This document shows, piece after piece, positions 21,368 to 30,194 of a stretch of DNA of 64,000 nucleotides. The DNA is taken from contig NZ_LT607754.1 of assembly GCF_900090285.1 (NCBI RefSeq), positions 5,916,001-5,980,000 on the forward strand, read 5' to 3'. A program made the translations under genes and the position numbers. Below the pieces are notes generated by a model. That model was not told the origin of the DNA. It was given only the letters and a program-made list of their open reading frames with translations, and made no database searches. Position 1 is the first letter of the stretch. Each line of letters opens with the position of its first letter. The stretch comes from Micromonospora inositola (GTDB lineage Bacteria; Actinomycetota; Actinomycetes; Mycobacteriales; Micromonosporaceae).

Positions 21368-22335
21368 CCCACCAGTCTGCCATCCGGCTCCGGGCTCCGG
21401 TCCGGTGCCACGCGGACCGGGGCGCGTCGCCGGCCACCGGCCACCACGACCGCGACCACGGTGAGCGCCGCGCCGGCCAGCACCGGCAGCCGCGCGCCGG
21501 CGCCCCCGGGCAGCAGGACGTCCAGCAGCAGCGCGCCGCCGAGCTGCCCGGCGACCAGCGCCAGGCCGGTCCGCAGCACGCCGACCGCGCGTACCCCGAC
21601 CAGCAGGGAGAGCACGATGCCGACGCCGAGCAGGCCGCCCCCGTACAACCACCACTGCCCCGGCCAGCTGGGGCGGGCGGCGAACGCGCCGACCAGCGCC
21701 GCGACCGCCAGGATCACCGGGGTGCCGACGGCGAAGTTGACCGCGATCCCGGCGGCCGTGGTGCTGGCGGCGGAGACCCGGCCGTTCAGCGCCGACTGGA
21801 GGGCGACCGCCAGGCCGCCCGCCACCGCGAGCAGCACCAGCCCGACCGCCAGGTCGCCGACCGGCCGGCCGAGCTGGGCCAGGGTCACCGCGCCGACGCC
21901 GAGCAGCGCCCCGGCCACCCGGGGCACGGTGAACGGCAGGCGCCCCGCCGGAGCCAGGCCGGACCGGTCCACGGCCAGCCCGCCGACGCTGCCGCCGGCG
22001 ACCTGGGCGATGGTGAAGACCGCCACCCCGAGCACCGGGACGACGTACGTGCCGATCACCACGATCGCCGCGCCCCCGAACCCGCCCAGGTACGACCACC
22101 AGGGCAGCCCGGACCGGCGCAACGCGGCCAGCCCGGCGCGCATCGACGGGACGGCGAGCAGCCCCACCGCGACGAGCAGGCTGCCGCCGAGGTTGTTGAC
22201 CACCGCGCCGAGCACCGGGTTGCCGGCGCGCTCGCCCAGCTCGGCGTTGACCACGCCCTGGGCCGCCGAGGCCGCCCCGCCCAGCACCACCAGGGCGAGG
22301 GCGGCCGACGAAGGGAGCGGCCTCACAGCCGACAC
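21364..22335 (-). CDS. DMT-superfamily transporter (DUF606/YdcZ-like)
   Basis: A 323-residue integral membrane protein with about ten hydrophobic segments in two similar halves. Each half opens with a comparable motif (AAQGVVNAELGERAGNPVLG and AVALQSALNGRVSAASTTAAG), typical of DUF606 proteins. The role is probably small-molecule export; the substrate is unknown. A GTG at 22335 starts 13 nt inside hisG, with no clear ribosome site, which suggests translational coupling. The C-terminal tail is Arg/Pro-rich. Confidence 0.8.
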   Translation of the reverse strand: MSAVRPLPSSAALALVVLGGAASAAQGVVNAELGERAGNPVLGAVVNNLGGSLLVAVGLLAVPSMRAGLAALRRSGLPWWSYLGGFGGAAIVVIGTYVVPVLGVAVFTIAQVAGGSVGGLAVDRSGLAPAGRLPFTVPRVAGALLGVGAVTLAQLGRPVGDLAVGLVLLAVAGGLAVALQSALNGRVSAASTTAAGIAVNFAVGTPVILAVAALVGAFAARPSWPGQWWLYGGGLLGVGIVLSLLVGVRAVGVLRTGLALVAGQLGGALLLDVLLPGGAGARLPVLAGAALTVVAVVVAGGRRRAPVRVAPDRSPEPDGRLVG

Positions 22336-23168
22336 GCGTGGATGTTGGTGACCAGGATCGCCCGGGCGCCCAGTTCGTAGAGCTCGTCCATGATCCGGTG
22401 CACGTCGTCGCGCTGCACCATCGCCTGCACGGCGACCCAGCCCTCCCGGTGCAGCGGGGAGACGGTCGGCGACTCGATCCCGGGGGTCAGCGAGCTGGCC
22501 CGGTCGAGCAGACCGGCCGGCACGTCGTAGGCGAGCATCACGTAGCGCCGGGCGACCAGCACGCCGTGCAGCCGGCGGAGCAGCTGCTCGGCCTGGGCGC
22601 AGCCGGGCGCGCCGACACGCCGGACCAGCACCGCCGAGGAGACGAGCAGCGGCTCGCCGATGATCTGCAGCCCGGCCTGGCGCAGGGTGGCGCCGGTGGA
22701 GACCACGTCGGCCACCACGTCGGCCACGCCGAGGCGGACGGCGTTCTCCACCGCGCCGTCGAGCCGGATGACGTCCGCGGTCAGCCCGTTGTCGTCGAGG
22801 TAGCGGCGGACCACCCCCGGGTACGCCGTGGCGATCCGGTGCCCGCCCAGCTCCTTCGGCGAGTCGATGGTGTCCGGGCCGGCGGCGAAGCGGAAGGTCG
22901 CGCCGCCGAAGGCGAGGTCGACGACCTCCTCGGCCGGGGCGCCGGAGTCGACCAGCAGGTCCCGACCGGTGATGCCGAGGTCCAGGTCGCCGGAGCCGAC
23001 GTAGGTGGCGATGTCCCGGGGACGCAGGTAGAGGAATTCGACGTCGTTGGCCTCGTCCCGGCAGACCAGGTCCTTGGGGTCGCGGCGCTGCCGGTAACCG
23101 GCCTCGCGCAGCATCCCGGCGGCCGGCTCGGCCAGGGTGCCCTTGTTGGGAACGGCGACACGCAGCAT
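22323..23168 (-). CDS. hisG: ATP phosphoribosyltransferase, long form
   Basis: First step of histidine synthesis: joins ATP and PRPP. The 281-residue protein starts MLRVAVPNKGTLAEPAAGML, has LGITGRDLLVDSG and the PRPP-site VVADVVSTGATLRQAGL. The C-terminal domain from about residue 205 marks the long, histidine-inhibited form that needs no HisZ. The ATG at 23168 is preceded by GGAG at 8-11 nt. It follows hisE by 45 bp. Confidence 0.96.
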   Translation of the reverse strand: MLRVAVPNKGTLAEPAAGMLREAGYRQRRDPKDLVCRDEANDVEFLYLRPRDIATYVGSGDLDLGITGRDLLVDSGAPAEEVVDLAFGGATFRFAAGPDTIDSPKELGGHRIATAYPGVVRRYLDDNGLTADVIRLDGAVENAVRLGVADVVADVVSTGATLRQAGLQIIGEPLLVSSAVLVRRVGAPGCAQAEQLLRRLHGVLVARRYVMLAYDVPAGLLDRASSLTPGIESPTVSPLHREGWVAVQAMVQRDDVHRIMDELYELGARAILVTNIHACRL

Positions 23169-23213
23169 GACGGAGTGCTCCTTCGATCGGGATTGATCAA
23201 CGGGTGGGGGCAC

Positions 23214-23477
23214 TCACAGATGTCGGTACACGTCCTTGAGCTCGAGACCGGTGGCGAGCATCAGCACCTGGGCCTGGTAGAGCAGCTGCGAGATCTCCTC
23301 GGCGGCCCGCTCCGGGCCCTCGTGCTCGGCGGCCATCCACGACTCGGCCGCCTCCTCGACGACCTTCTTGCCGATGAAGTGCACCCCCTGCTCCAGCGCG
23401 GCGACCGTGCCGGAGCCCGGGGTGCCGGCAGCGGCCTTGGCATGCAGCTCGGCGAACAACTCCTCGAACGTCTTCAC
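23214..23477 (-). CDS. hisE: Phosphoribosyl-ATP diphosphatase
   Basis: Second histidine step: hydrolyses PR-ATP to PR-AMP. The 87-residue helical MazG-like protein contains [18 protein letters not shown] and the downstream [14 protein letters not shown], with the Glu residues that bind Mg2+. The start is GTG at 23477. hisE-hisG form a pair, while the remaining his genes are elsewhere; this separate hisEG unit is common in actinobacteria. Confidence 0.95.
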   Translation of the reverse strand: MKTFEELFAELHAKAAAGTPGSGTVAALEQGVHFIGKKVVEEAAESWMAAEHEGPERAAEEISQLLYQAQVLMLATGLELKDVYRHL

Positions 23478-23573
23478 GGGATGCGATTCTTCCAGTCACC
23501 CGGACCGGCGACGCGCTCCGGGTCCGGGCGCGCCACCTTCCCCACGGCCCATCGGCACCCCGCGGCAGACGGC

Positions 23574-23628
23574 GATCATGAAGTTGTTGCCTCGACACGC
23601 CGCTGACACCGGCAACAACTTCATGGTC
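23574..23628. repeat. Dispersed palindromic repeat, copy 1
   Basis: A perfect 15-bp inverted repeat (23577-23591 with 23611-23625) encloses a 19-nt loop. It lies between hisE and ribH. Read in inverted orientation, a second copy at 50773-50831 matches it at 28 of 29 positions over the left arm and loop, including GTTGTTGCCTCGACACGCCG. Confidence 0.8.
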
Positions 23629-23662
23629 ACCGCCTCGGGCGCGGGGCAGGGGGCGGGGCGGG

Positions 23663-24160
23663 TCAGCCGGCGAAGCCGACGCGGTGGCCGTTGGTGGCCA
23701 GGTTGCGGATGGCCAGGGCGGCGTCCAGCGCGGCCACGGTGGCCGCCCAGCCCTTGTCCTCCGCCGAGCCGGGCAGCCCGGCCCGGTCCCGGGCCTGCTC
23801 GATCGTCTCCACCGTGAGCACCCCGTGCGCGACCGGCTTGCCCTCGTCCAGGGCCACCCGGGTCAGCCCGTCGGTGACCGAACGGCAGACGTAGTCGAAG
23901 TGCGCCGTCGCGCCACGGACCACCACGCCGAGGGCGACCACCACGTCGTACCGGCGGGCCATCGCCTGGGCCACCACGGGCAGTTCCACCGAGCCGGCGA
24001 CCCGGGCCACCACCGCCCGGGCGCCGCACGCCTGCGCGGCGGCGACCGCCCGGTCGACCATGTGGTCGGTCAGGTCGCCGTGCCAGCGCGCGGCGACCAC
24101 GCCGACGGTCAGCCCGGCGGCGTCCACCGTCGTCACGCCCGGTTCGCCGAAACCCGCCAT
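23663..24160 (-). CDS. ribH: 6,7-dimethyl-8-ribityllumazine synthase
   Basis: Penultimate riboflavin step: condenses the pyrimidine intermediate with dihydroxybutanone phosphate. The 165-residue protein contains VVAARWH near residue 21, VAGSVELPVVAQAMAR, GVVVRGATAHFDYVC with the catalytic His, and GVLTVETIEQARDRAG. The ATG at 24160 lies 2 nt past the ribBA stop. It is the last gene of the FMN-controlled rib operon. Confidence 0.96.
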   Translation of the reverse strand: MAGFGEPGVTTVDAAGLTVGVVAARWHGDLTDHMVDRAVAAAQACGARAVVARVAGSVELPVVAQAMARRYDVVVALGVVVRGATAHFDYVCRSVTDGLTRVALDEGKPVAHGVLTVETIEQARDRAGLPGSAEDKGWAATVAALDAALAIRNLATNGHRVGFAG

Positions 24161-24162
24161 GT

Positions 24163-25428
24163 CTACGCTCCGATCTCGTCGCCGTCGACCGGGCGGCCCA
24201 TCGGCGCCTCGGTAACCTCGTCCAGCTCGTCCAGCAGGTGCCCCATCCGGTCCCGCTTGGTCCGCAGGTACCGCACGTTCTCCGGGTTCGACCGGATCGG
24301 CAGGCCCTCGCGGCCGCTCACCGTGAGGCCGTAGCCCTCCAGGCCGGCCCGCTTGGCCGGGTTGTTGGTGAGCAGCCGCATCGAGCGGACGCCGAGGTCG
24401 TAGAGGATCTGCGCGCCGGTGCCGTAGTCCCGGGCGTCGGCGGGCAACCCCAGGTCGAGGTTCGCGTCCACGGTGTCCCGGCCCTGGTCCTGGAGCTGGT
24501 ACGCCTGGAGCTTGTGCAGCAGGCCGATCCCGCGCCCCTCGTGCCCGCGTACGTAGAGGACCACCCCGCGCCCCTCCTGCGCCACCCGGGCCAGCGCGGC
24601 CTGCAGCTGAGGGCCGCAGTCGCAGCGCAGCGAGCCGAAGACGTCCCCGGTGAGGCACTCGGAGTGCACCCGGACCAGCACATCCTGCCCGTCGCCGAGG
24701 TCGCCCATCACCAGCGCGACGTGCTCGGCGGAGTCGTAGTCGCTGCGGTAGCCGAGCGCCCGGAACACCCCGTACGGGGTGGGCATCCGCGCGTCCGCGA
24801 CCTGCTCGACCTGCTTCTCGGTCCGCCGCCGGTACGCGATCAGGTCGGCGATGGTGATCAGGGTCAGCCCGTGCTCGGCGCAGAACTTCTCCAGGTCCGG
24901 CAGGCGCATCATGGTGCCGTCGTCGTTGACCAGCTCGCAGAGCACGCCGGCGGGGCGCAGTCCGGCCAGCCGGGTCAGGTCGACGGCCGCCTCGGTGTGC
25001 CCCGGCCGACGCAGCACGCCGCCCTCGCGGGCGCGCAGCGGCACCACGTGCCCGGGGCGGGCCAGGTCGGTGGGGTCGGTGGCGGCGTCGGCGAGCAGCC
25101 GGATGGTGTGCGACCGGTCGGCCGCGGAGATGCCGGTGCTGACCCCCTCCCGGGCGTCCACGGTCACCGTGTACGCGGTCCCCCGCCGGTCCTGGTTGGT
25201 GTGGTGCATCGGCGGCAGGTCCAGCCGGTCGCACTCGCTCTCGGTCAGCGGCACGCAGATGTAGCCCGAGGTGTAGCGGACCATGAACGCGACCAGTTCG
25301 GGCGTGGCCAGCTCGGCCGCGAAGATCAGGTCGCCCTCGTTCTCCCGGTCCTCGTCGTCGACCACGACGACGGGCCGGCCGGCGGCGATGTCCGCCACCG
25401 CCTGCTCGATGCTGCCAAAGGCGCTCAT
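24163..25428 (-). CDS. ribBA: Bifunctional DHBP synthase / GTP cyclohydrolase II
   Basis: A 421-residue fusion giving both riboflavin precursors. Residues 1 to about 205 are Rib[15 protein letters not shown] binds metal and ribulose phosphate, and RPGHVVPL is conserved. From about 210 to the end is RibA, with the zinc cluster [20 protein letters not shown] and the [14 protein letters not shown] motif. The start ATG overlaps the stop of a short junction ORF rather than pnuC directly. Confidence 0.97.
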   Translation of the reverse strand: MSAFGSIEQAVADIAAGRPVVVVDDEDRENEGDLIFAAELATPELVAFMVRYTSGYICVPLTESECDRLDLPPMHHTNQDRRGTAYTVTVDAREGVSTGISAADRSHTIRLLADAATDPTDLARPGHVVPLRAREGGVLRRPGHTEAAVDLTRLAGLRPAGVLCELVNDDGTMMRLPDLEKFCAEHGLTLITIADLIAYRRRTEKQVEQVADARMPTPYGVFRALGYRSDYDSAEHVALVMGDLGDGQDVLVRVHSECLTGDVFGSLRCDCGPQLQAALARVAQEGRGVVLYVRGHEGRGIGLLHKLQAYQLQDQGRDTVDANLDLGLPADARDYGTGAQILYDLGVRSMRLLTNNPAKRAGLEGYGLTVSGREGLPIRSNPENVRYLRTKRDRMGHLLDELDEVTEAPMGRPVDGDEIGA

Positions 25429-25508
25429 GCCGGCACTCCGCTTCGCTCCGTGCCGTCATGAGGCACCAAGGGACTGGACCTGATGATTCGCTCGCTGCGC
25501 TCGCTCAT
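25425..25508 (-). CDS. 27-codon junction mini-ORF between pnuC and ribBA
   Basis: An ATG at 25508 overlaps the pnuC stop (ATGA) and a TGA at 25425 overlaps the ribBA start (ATGA). The 84-nt frame encodes a 27-residue peptide beginning [14 protein letters not shown] and ending TERSGVPA. The sequence is rich in GAGCG repeats, and its GGAGCGAAGCGGAGTG segment resembles part of the element at 55379-55441 and provides the ribosome site for ribBA. It could be a translated linker, a coupling device or a repeat insert. Expression is unproven. Confidence 0.5.
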   Translation of the reverse strand: MSERSERIIRSSPLVPHDGTERSGVPA

Positions 25509-26200
25509 GCCACTGCCTCCGAATAGGTGGGCGGGATCGAGGTGGGCGCCGGCGGGGTGTCCCGCGAGGCGCGCCACCAGGCGGCCATGCCCCAGACGCA
25601 GAACGCGCCGTAGACCAGGTACATGGCGGCGGACGGGTAGAAGCCTCCGCGCAGCAGCAGCGGCACGCCGACCGCGTCGACGGCGATCCAGATCAGCCAG
25701 AACTCGACCCAGCCGCGCGCCATGCCGTACGTGGCGAGCAGGCTGCCGACCAGGATCCAGGCGTCCGGCAGCGGACCCCACGAGCCGAGCGCGGCCAGCA
25801 CCGGGTACCCGCCCGCGGTGCCGACCGCCGCCGCGGCGAGCAGGCCGAGGCGTTCCCGGCCGGTGGCCCAGCGGGGCGTCACCGCGGGCTGCTCCCCCGT
25901 GCCGGAGTGGCGGTTGCGCGTCCAGCGCCACCAGCCGTAGACGCTGACCGCGAAGAAGAAGACCTGCCGGCCGGCCTGGCCGTAGAGATCGTGCGCCTGC
26001 GGGGTGGCGAAGACACCGCCGAGGAAGACGGTGAAGAGCAGCGCGTTGCCGATCATGCCGACCGGCCAGGCCCAGACCAGCCGGCGCAGCCCGAGCAGCG
26101 CCGAGGCCAGCCCGAAGACGTTGCCGACGATCTCCCGGACCAGCACCCCCGAGCCGGCGACGTGCACCTGGGCGTCGAGCAGCCAACCCAGCGGGCCCAT
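25505..26200 (-). CDS. ribM: PnuC/RibM-type riboflavin transporter
   Basis: A 231-residue membrane protein with about seven segments. Family marks are EIVGNVFGLASALLGLRR, WPVGMIGNAL, FFFAVSVYGWWRW and the C-terminal WLIWIAVDAVGVPLLL. PnuC relatives usually carry nicotinamide riboside. However, members inside FMN-riboswitch rib operons of actinobacteria are RibM riboflavin transporters, and this one lies between ribE and ribBA. The substrate is therefore inferred from context. The ATG overlaps the ribE stop by 1 nt. Confidence 0.85.
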   Translation of the reverse strand: MGPLGWLLDAQVHVAGSGVLVREIVGNVFGLASALLGLRRLVWAWPVGMIGNALLFTVFLGGVFATPQAHDLYGQAGRQVFFFAVSVYGWWRWTRNRHSGTGEQPAVTPRWATGRERLGLLAAAAVGTAGGYPVLAALGSWGPLPDAWILVGSLLATYGMARGWVEFWLIWIAVDAVGVPLLLRGGFYPSAAMYLVYGAFCVWGMAAWWRASRDTPPAPTSIPPTYSEAVA

Positions 26201-26811
26201 CAGCGCCCACCCCCCGGCAGCCGGTCGCCGAGCAGCCGCTCGACGTACTTCGCCAGCACGTCCACCTCGAGGTTGACCGGGTCGCCGACGCCCTTGGCGC
26301 CGAGCGTGGTCAGCTTGAGGGTGGTCGGGATCAGCCCGACGGCGAACCAGTCGTCGCCGACCTCGGCGACGGTCAGCGAGACGCCGTCGATGGTGATCGA
26401 GCCCTTCTCCACCACGTACCGGGACAGCGCGGCGGGGAGCCGGAAGCGGACCGTCTCCCACTGCGCGGCCGGCTCGCGGGAGATCAGCTCGCCGACCCCG
26501 TCGACGTGGCCCTGGACCAGGTGACCGCCGAGCCGGCTGCCGAGCGCGGCCGCCCGCTCCAGGTTGACCGGGTCGCCCGCACGGAGCGCGCCGAGCGCGG
26601 AGCGGCGCAGGGTCTCTCCCATCACGTCGGCGGTGAAGACGCCGGCGTCGACGTCGACCACGGTCAGACAGACCCCGTTGACCGCGATGGAGTCGCCGTG
26701 GCGGGCGTCCGAGGTGACCAGCGGGCCGCGGATGGCGACCAGCGCGGAGTCACCCCCGGTCTCCGTGGTCCGGACGACCTCGCCCAGCTCCTCGACGATG
26801 CCGGTGAACAT
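26200..26811 (-). CDS. ribE: Riboflavin synthase alpha chain
   Basis: Dismutates two lumazines to riboflavin. The 203-residue protein has two similar beta-barrel halves, each with its own motif: MFTGIVEELG and VNGVCLTVVD in the first, GHLVQGHVDGVGE and TIDGVSLTVAEVGDDWF in the second. The start lies one base after the ribD stop. Length and internal duplication fit the trimeric family. Confidence 0.96.
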   Translation of the reverse strand: MFTGIVEELGEVVRTTETGGDSALVAIRGPLVTSDARHGDSIAVNGVCLTVVDVDAGVFTADVMGETLRRSALGALRAGDPVNLERAAALGSRLGGHLVQGHVDGVGELISREPAAQWETVRFRLPAALSRYVVEKGSITIDGVSLTVAEVGDDWFAVGLIPTTLKLTTLGAKGVGDPVNLEVDVLAKYVERLLGDRLPGGGR

Positions 26812-26812
26812 G

Positions 26813-27874
26813 TCAGGCCTCCCTCTTCCGGGGCAGCGCGGTGATCCGCAGGTCGGGACCGACCTGCGTAACGTCGGTGAGTTCCAGATCGATGGCGTCG
26901 GCGATGCTGCCCACACCCGCGTCGAGCAGCGCGGTGGGGCCGGCGCCCAGCAGCTTCGGCGCGACGTACCCGACCACCTTGTCGACCAGCCTGGCGGCCA
27001 GGAACGCGCCGGCCAGCCGGGGGCCGCCCTCCAGCAGGGCCGCCCGCACGCCGCGGTGGTGCAGCTCGGCCAGGAGCGCCGGCAGGTCGACCCGGCCGTC
27101 CAGGCCCGCCCCGACCTCCGCGGCGGTGGCGATCCAGGTCCGCGCGGCGCCGTCGCGCACGCGGGCCGCTCCGGGCGTACGCCCCGAACTGTCCACCACC
27201 ACGCGCAGCGGCTGCCGGATCGCGAGGGTGCCGTCGCGCAGGTTGCGGGCGGTGAGCCGGGGGTCGTCGGCGAGCACGGTGCCGACCCCGGCGATCACCG
27301 CGTCCACGGTGCCGCGCAGCGCGTGCACGTCCATCCGGGCCGCCTCGGAGGTGATCCACATGCTGGTGCCGACGGCTGCGGCGGAGCGCCCGTCGAGCGT
27401 GGCGGCGTACTTCCAGATGACGTACGGCCAGCCGCGGCGCATCGAGGTCAGCCAGGCGACATTTCCGGCCTCGGCCTCCTGCGCGCGTACCCCGGAATCG
27501 ACCTGGACTCCGGCGGCGCGCAGGGTGGCGGCGCCGCCGGAGGCGACCGGGTTGGGGTCTCCGACGGCCACCACCACCCGGGCCACGCCGGCCCGGATCA
27601 GCGCGTGACTGCAGGGGCCGGTGCGGCCGGTGTGGTCGCAGGGTTCCAGGGTGACCACGGCGGTGCCGCCGCGGGCCCGTCGGCCGGCCTGGGCGAGCGC
27701 GACGATCTCGGCGTGCGGACCTCCGGCGTACGCGTGGAAGCCCTCGCCGACGACCTCGCCGTCCGGGTCGAGGAGCACGCAGCCGACGACCGGGTTGGGG
27801 CTGGTGGTGCCGAGCCCACGGGCGGCCAGCGCGATCGCGCGACGCATCGCCTCGTCGATGGAGACGCTCGCCAT
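26813..27874 (-). CDS. ribD: Bifunctional riboflavin deaminase/reductase
   Basis: A 353-residue fusion. The N-terminal deaminase (to about residue 145) has the zinc motif in GGPHAEIVAL and LEPCDHTGRTGPC. The C-terminal reductase (from about 150) shows WKYAATLDGRSAA and the LLEGGPRLAGAFL dinucleotide segment. The ATG at 27874 was chosen because homology starts a few residues later. The open frame runs on upstream through the riboswitch, which I consider accidental. First gene of the rib operon. Confidence 0.95.
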   Translation of the reverse strand: MASVSIDEAMRRAIALAARGLGTTSPNPVVGCVLLDPDGEVVGEGFHAYAGGPHAEIVALAQAGRRARGGTAVVTLEPCDHTGRTGPCSHALIRAGVARVVVAVGDPNPVASGGAATLRAAGVQVDSGVRAQEAEAGNVAWLTSMRRGWPYVIWKYAATLDGRSAAAVGTSMWITSEAARMDVHALRGTVDAVIAGVGTVLADDPRLTARNLRDGTLAIRQPLRVVVDSSGRTPGAARVRDGAARTWIATAAEVGAGLDGRVDLPALLAELHHRGVRAALLEGGPRLAGAFLAARLVDKVVGYVAPKLLGAGPTALLDAGVGSIADAIDLELTDVTQVGPDLRITALPRKREA

Positions 27875-28050
27875 CGCCTGTCCCTGCCCTCTCACTCGCC
27901 GGTCGCGCGCGGGCGAGGGCGGGAGGTGTCGGCACGGCGTGCCGCAGGCAGGCGGCGGCGGAGATCCGGGGACGGCACGGCCGACCCCGGGGAGCCCACG
28001 CGGCGCTGAGGGTGCCAGCGGCCGGCAGGGGGCCTCCCCGTCCCGCGCGC

Positions 28051-28211
28051 TGTCTCCCATCCGGACTGTCGGGGGGCGGACGGACCGCTCCCCACCGTCG
28101 GCCCCGGATTCTCACCAGGTCCACCGTCCGGCCGAAGCCGTCCGGGTCGCGGGCTTACCACGGTCGGACCGTGGATCACCGCCGGTTCGGAATTTCACCG
28201 AGCCCCGCCAG
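28051..28211 (-). promoter_or_regulatory. FMN riboswitch (RFN element)
   Basis: The minus-strand RNA contains the hallmark 5' segment GGTGAAATTCC followed by ACCGGCGGT, several internal paired arms, GAGAATCC and the 3' closing segment AGTCCGGATGGGAGA. These are the conserved FMN aptamer core. It lies 176 nt before ribD. The spacer between is GC-rich and can form more than one hairpin, so the expression platform (termination or ribosome-site masking) cannot be decided by eye. Confidence 0.95.
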
Positions 28212-28220
28212 CGCGTGGTG

Positions 28221-28226
28221 GGTATA
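28221..28226 (-). promoter_or_regulatory. Candidate -10 of the rib operon promoter
   Basis: TATACC on the minus strand lies about 10 bp upstream of the aptamer, so transcription would begin at its 5' edge. No good -35 is seen 17 bp upstream. Confidence 0.45.
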
Positions 28227-28297
28227 CCGGAAGTCTTACACGCCGGACCACCCCCGTCGCCACCGAGGCGAGGTAGCTCACAGATGTCCGGTTACGG

Positions 28298-29254
28298 TCA
28301 GGTGACCCCGCGCCGCCGGTCGACCGCCACGTACGACCCGGGCTGGCTCTTCGCCACCGTCTTCATCTCCGAGGCCACCGCGATCGCCTCCAGCGGGTCG
28401 GTGAAGCGTTTGCCGGAGTCGGAGAGGGAGACGCCGATGGAGAGGGTGACCAGCGCGGCCCGCCGGATGTTGCCCCGCCGGTCCTTCAGCTCGACGAAGC
28501 CGCGCTCCCGGTCGGTGGGGTCGTAGAGGGCGTCCGCGGCCTTCTCGAAGTCGACCACCGCCCGGCTGGTCAGCGGCCGGACCTGACCCGGCGTGCAGAC
28601 GATGACGAAGTCGTCGCCGCCGACGTGGCCGAGGAAGGCCGGTGGCAGCCCGATCGAGACCACCGCCCGGTGCAGGCTGCGGGCCAGGGCGGAGATGAAC
28701 TCGTCGCCGCGGACGAAGCCGTACCGGTCGTTGACGCTCTTGAACCGGTCGATGTCGATGTACCCGACGGCGTAGTCGACGCCGTTGCGGACCCGGTCGC
28801 TGATCTCCCGCCGGATCCGGCTGTTGCCGGGCAGCCCGGTCAGCGGCGAGACCTCCCGGAACTCCTTGTTGCGGCGCAGGGTGGAGCTGACCCGGGCCAC
28901 CAGCTCGGCGGTGTCAAAGGGCTTGACCAGGTAGTCGTCGGCGCCGGCGCTGAGGCCGTGCACCTTGTCCACGGTCATCCCCTTGGCGGTCAGCATGATC
29001 ACCGGCAGGGCGGCGGTCATCGGGTCGGCGCGCAGCCGGCGGGTCAGCTCCAGACCGTCGATGCGCGGCATCATCAGGTCGACCACGGCCAGGTCCGGCC
29101 GTTGCCGCTCGATCACCTCGAGCGCCTCCTGGCCGTCGCCGGCGTGGACCACCTCGAAGCCGTGCAGCCGCAGGTTGAACTCGACGAAGCGTGCGATGTC
29201 CTCGTCGTCGTCGACGACCAGGATGACGTCGGGTCGCTCGCCGGCCGGGTCCAC
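28298..29254 (-). CDS. Response regulator with degenerate GGDEF domain
   Basis: A 318-residue REC-GGDEF protein. The receiver has acidic Asp15-Asp16, the phospho-acceptor Asp59 in VVDLMMPR, Thr89 and Lys111 in VKPFDT. The GGDEF domain (about 135-315) has SPLTGLPGN and DIDRFKSVNDRYG, but the signature reads GGDDF at 212-216 instead of GGDEF/GGEEF, and no RxxD inhibitory site precedes it. Cyclase activity is therefore uncertain. Start is a GTG one base beyond the rpe stop. No sensor kinase is adjacent. Confidence 0.85.
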   Translation of the reverse strand: MDPAGERPDVILVVDDDEDIARFVEFNLRLHGFEVVHAGDGQEALEVIERQRPDLAVVDLMMPRIDGLELTRRLRADPMTAALPVIMLTAKGMTVDKVHGLSAGADDYLVKPFDTAELVARVSSTLRRNKEFREVSPLTGLPGNSRIRREISDRVRNGVDYAVGYIDIDRFKSVNDRYGFVRGDEFISALARSLHRAVVSIGLPPAFLGHVGGDDFVIVCTPGQVRPLTSRAVVDFEKAADALYDPTDRERGFVELKDRRGNIRRAALVTLSIGVSLSDSGKRFTDPLEAIAVASEMKTVAKSQPGSYVAVDRRRGVT

Positions 29255-29255
29255 C

Positions 29256-29936
29256 TCAGGCCCCGCCGGCCGCGCGTTCCGCCAGGGCCCGCAGCCGGCG
29301 TACCGCCTCGGCCGGATCGTCGGCGCCGTAGACGGCGGTGCCGGCGACGAAGGCGTCCGCGCCGGCGGCCGCCGCCTGCTCGATGGTGTCGGCGCCGATC
29401 CCGCCGTCGACCTCGATGCGCAGCTCGAGATGGCCGCTGTCGACGTGCCGGCGGGCGGCCCGCACCTTGTCGAGGAGCTGCGGGATGAACCGCTGGCCGC
29501 CGAACCCGGCCTTGATCGTCATGATCAGCAGGGTGTCGAAGCTTGGCAGCAGGTCGAGGTACGGCTCGATCGGGGTGTCCCGGTCGATCGCCAGCCCCGC
29601 CTTCGCTCCGGCCGAACGCAGGTCCTTCGCCAGGGCCACCGGGTCGTCACACGCCTCGGCGTGGAAGGTGACGTTGTACGCCCCGGCGTCGGCGTACCCG
29701 GGCGCCCAGCGGCGCGGGTCGGTGATCATGAGGTGCACGTCGAAGGGGAGCTCGGTCGCGGCGCGCAGGCTCTGCACCACCGGCAGCCCGATGGTCAGGT
29801 TCGGCACGAAGTGGTTGTCCATGACGTCCACGTGCAACCAGTCGGCGGCATGCTCCACGGCGCGGACCTCGTCGGCGAGGCGGGCGAAATCGGCGGCCAG
29901 GATGCTCGGCGCGACGATCAGCGGCGGTACGGTCAC
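29256..29936 (-). CDS. rpe: Ribulose-phosphate 3-epimerase
   Basis: Interconverts ribulose-5-P and xylulose-5-P in the pentose phosphate pathway. The 226-residue TIM barrel shows [13 protein letters not shown], the metal-binding [19 protein letters not shown] and the C-terminal [20 protein letters not shown] phosphate loop. It precedes and is nearly fused to the response regulator gene; ribulose-5-P is also the ribBA substrate, which gives a loose link to the rib operon. Confidence 0.96.
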   Translation of the reverse strand: MTVPPLIVAPSILAADFARLADEVRAVEHAADWLHVDVMDNHFVPNLTIGLPVVQSLRAATELPFDVHLMITDPRRWAPGYADAGAYNVTFHAEACDDPVALAKDLRSAGAKAGLAIDRDTPIEPYLDLLPSFDTLLIMTIKAGFGGQRFIPQLLDKVRAARRHVDSGHLELRIEVDGGIGADTIEQAAAAGADAFVAGTAVYGADDPAEAVRRLRALAERAAGGA

Positions 29937-30194
29937 CGGGCCAGTGTACGAAGGCGGTCACCCGCCGCTCACAGCACGGCACCCACCCGGACCCGCCGTG
30001 ACCCAGCCGTGACCGGTGGTGCAGAATCGGCCCTCCCGGACCAGAAATCCCGGACGAAAAGCCAGCCGCCACTGGCCGATCGACGGAAACACCGCAACAC
30101 TCCACCGGGGACGGTCACATATGCTGCACGCCCGGTGGCGGGAACGCCGCACGGGCCGCGGCGACCGGCTGCCATCTCCCGGAAGGGGCGGACG

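Noticed and set aside
25425..26210. Long frame joining an antisense-like Arg-rich protein to the junction peptide
   Set aside because: Upstream of 25508 the frame is a shadow of pnuC. Only the 84-nt junction segment has independent support.
26813..28060. ribD starting inside the FMN riboswitch (ATG at 28060)
   Set aside because: The open frame runs through the aptamer and spacer by chance in GC-rich DNA. The ATG at 27874 fits the family start, and translation through the aptamer is unlikely.
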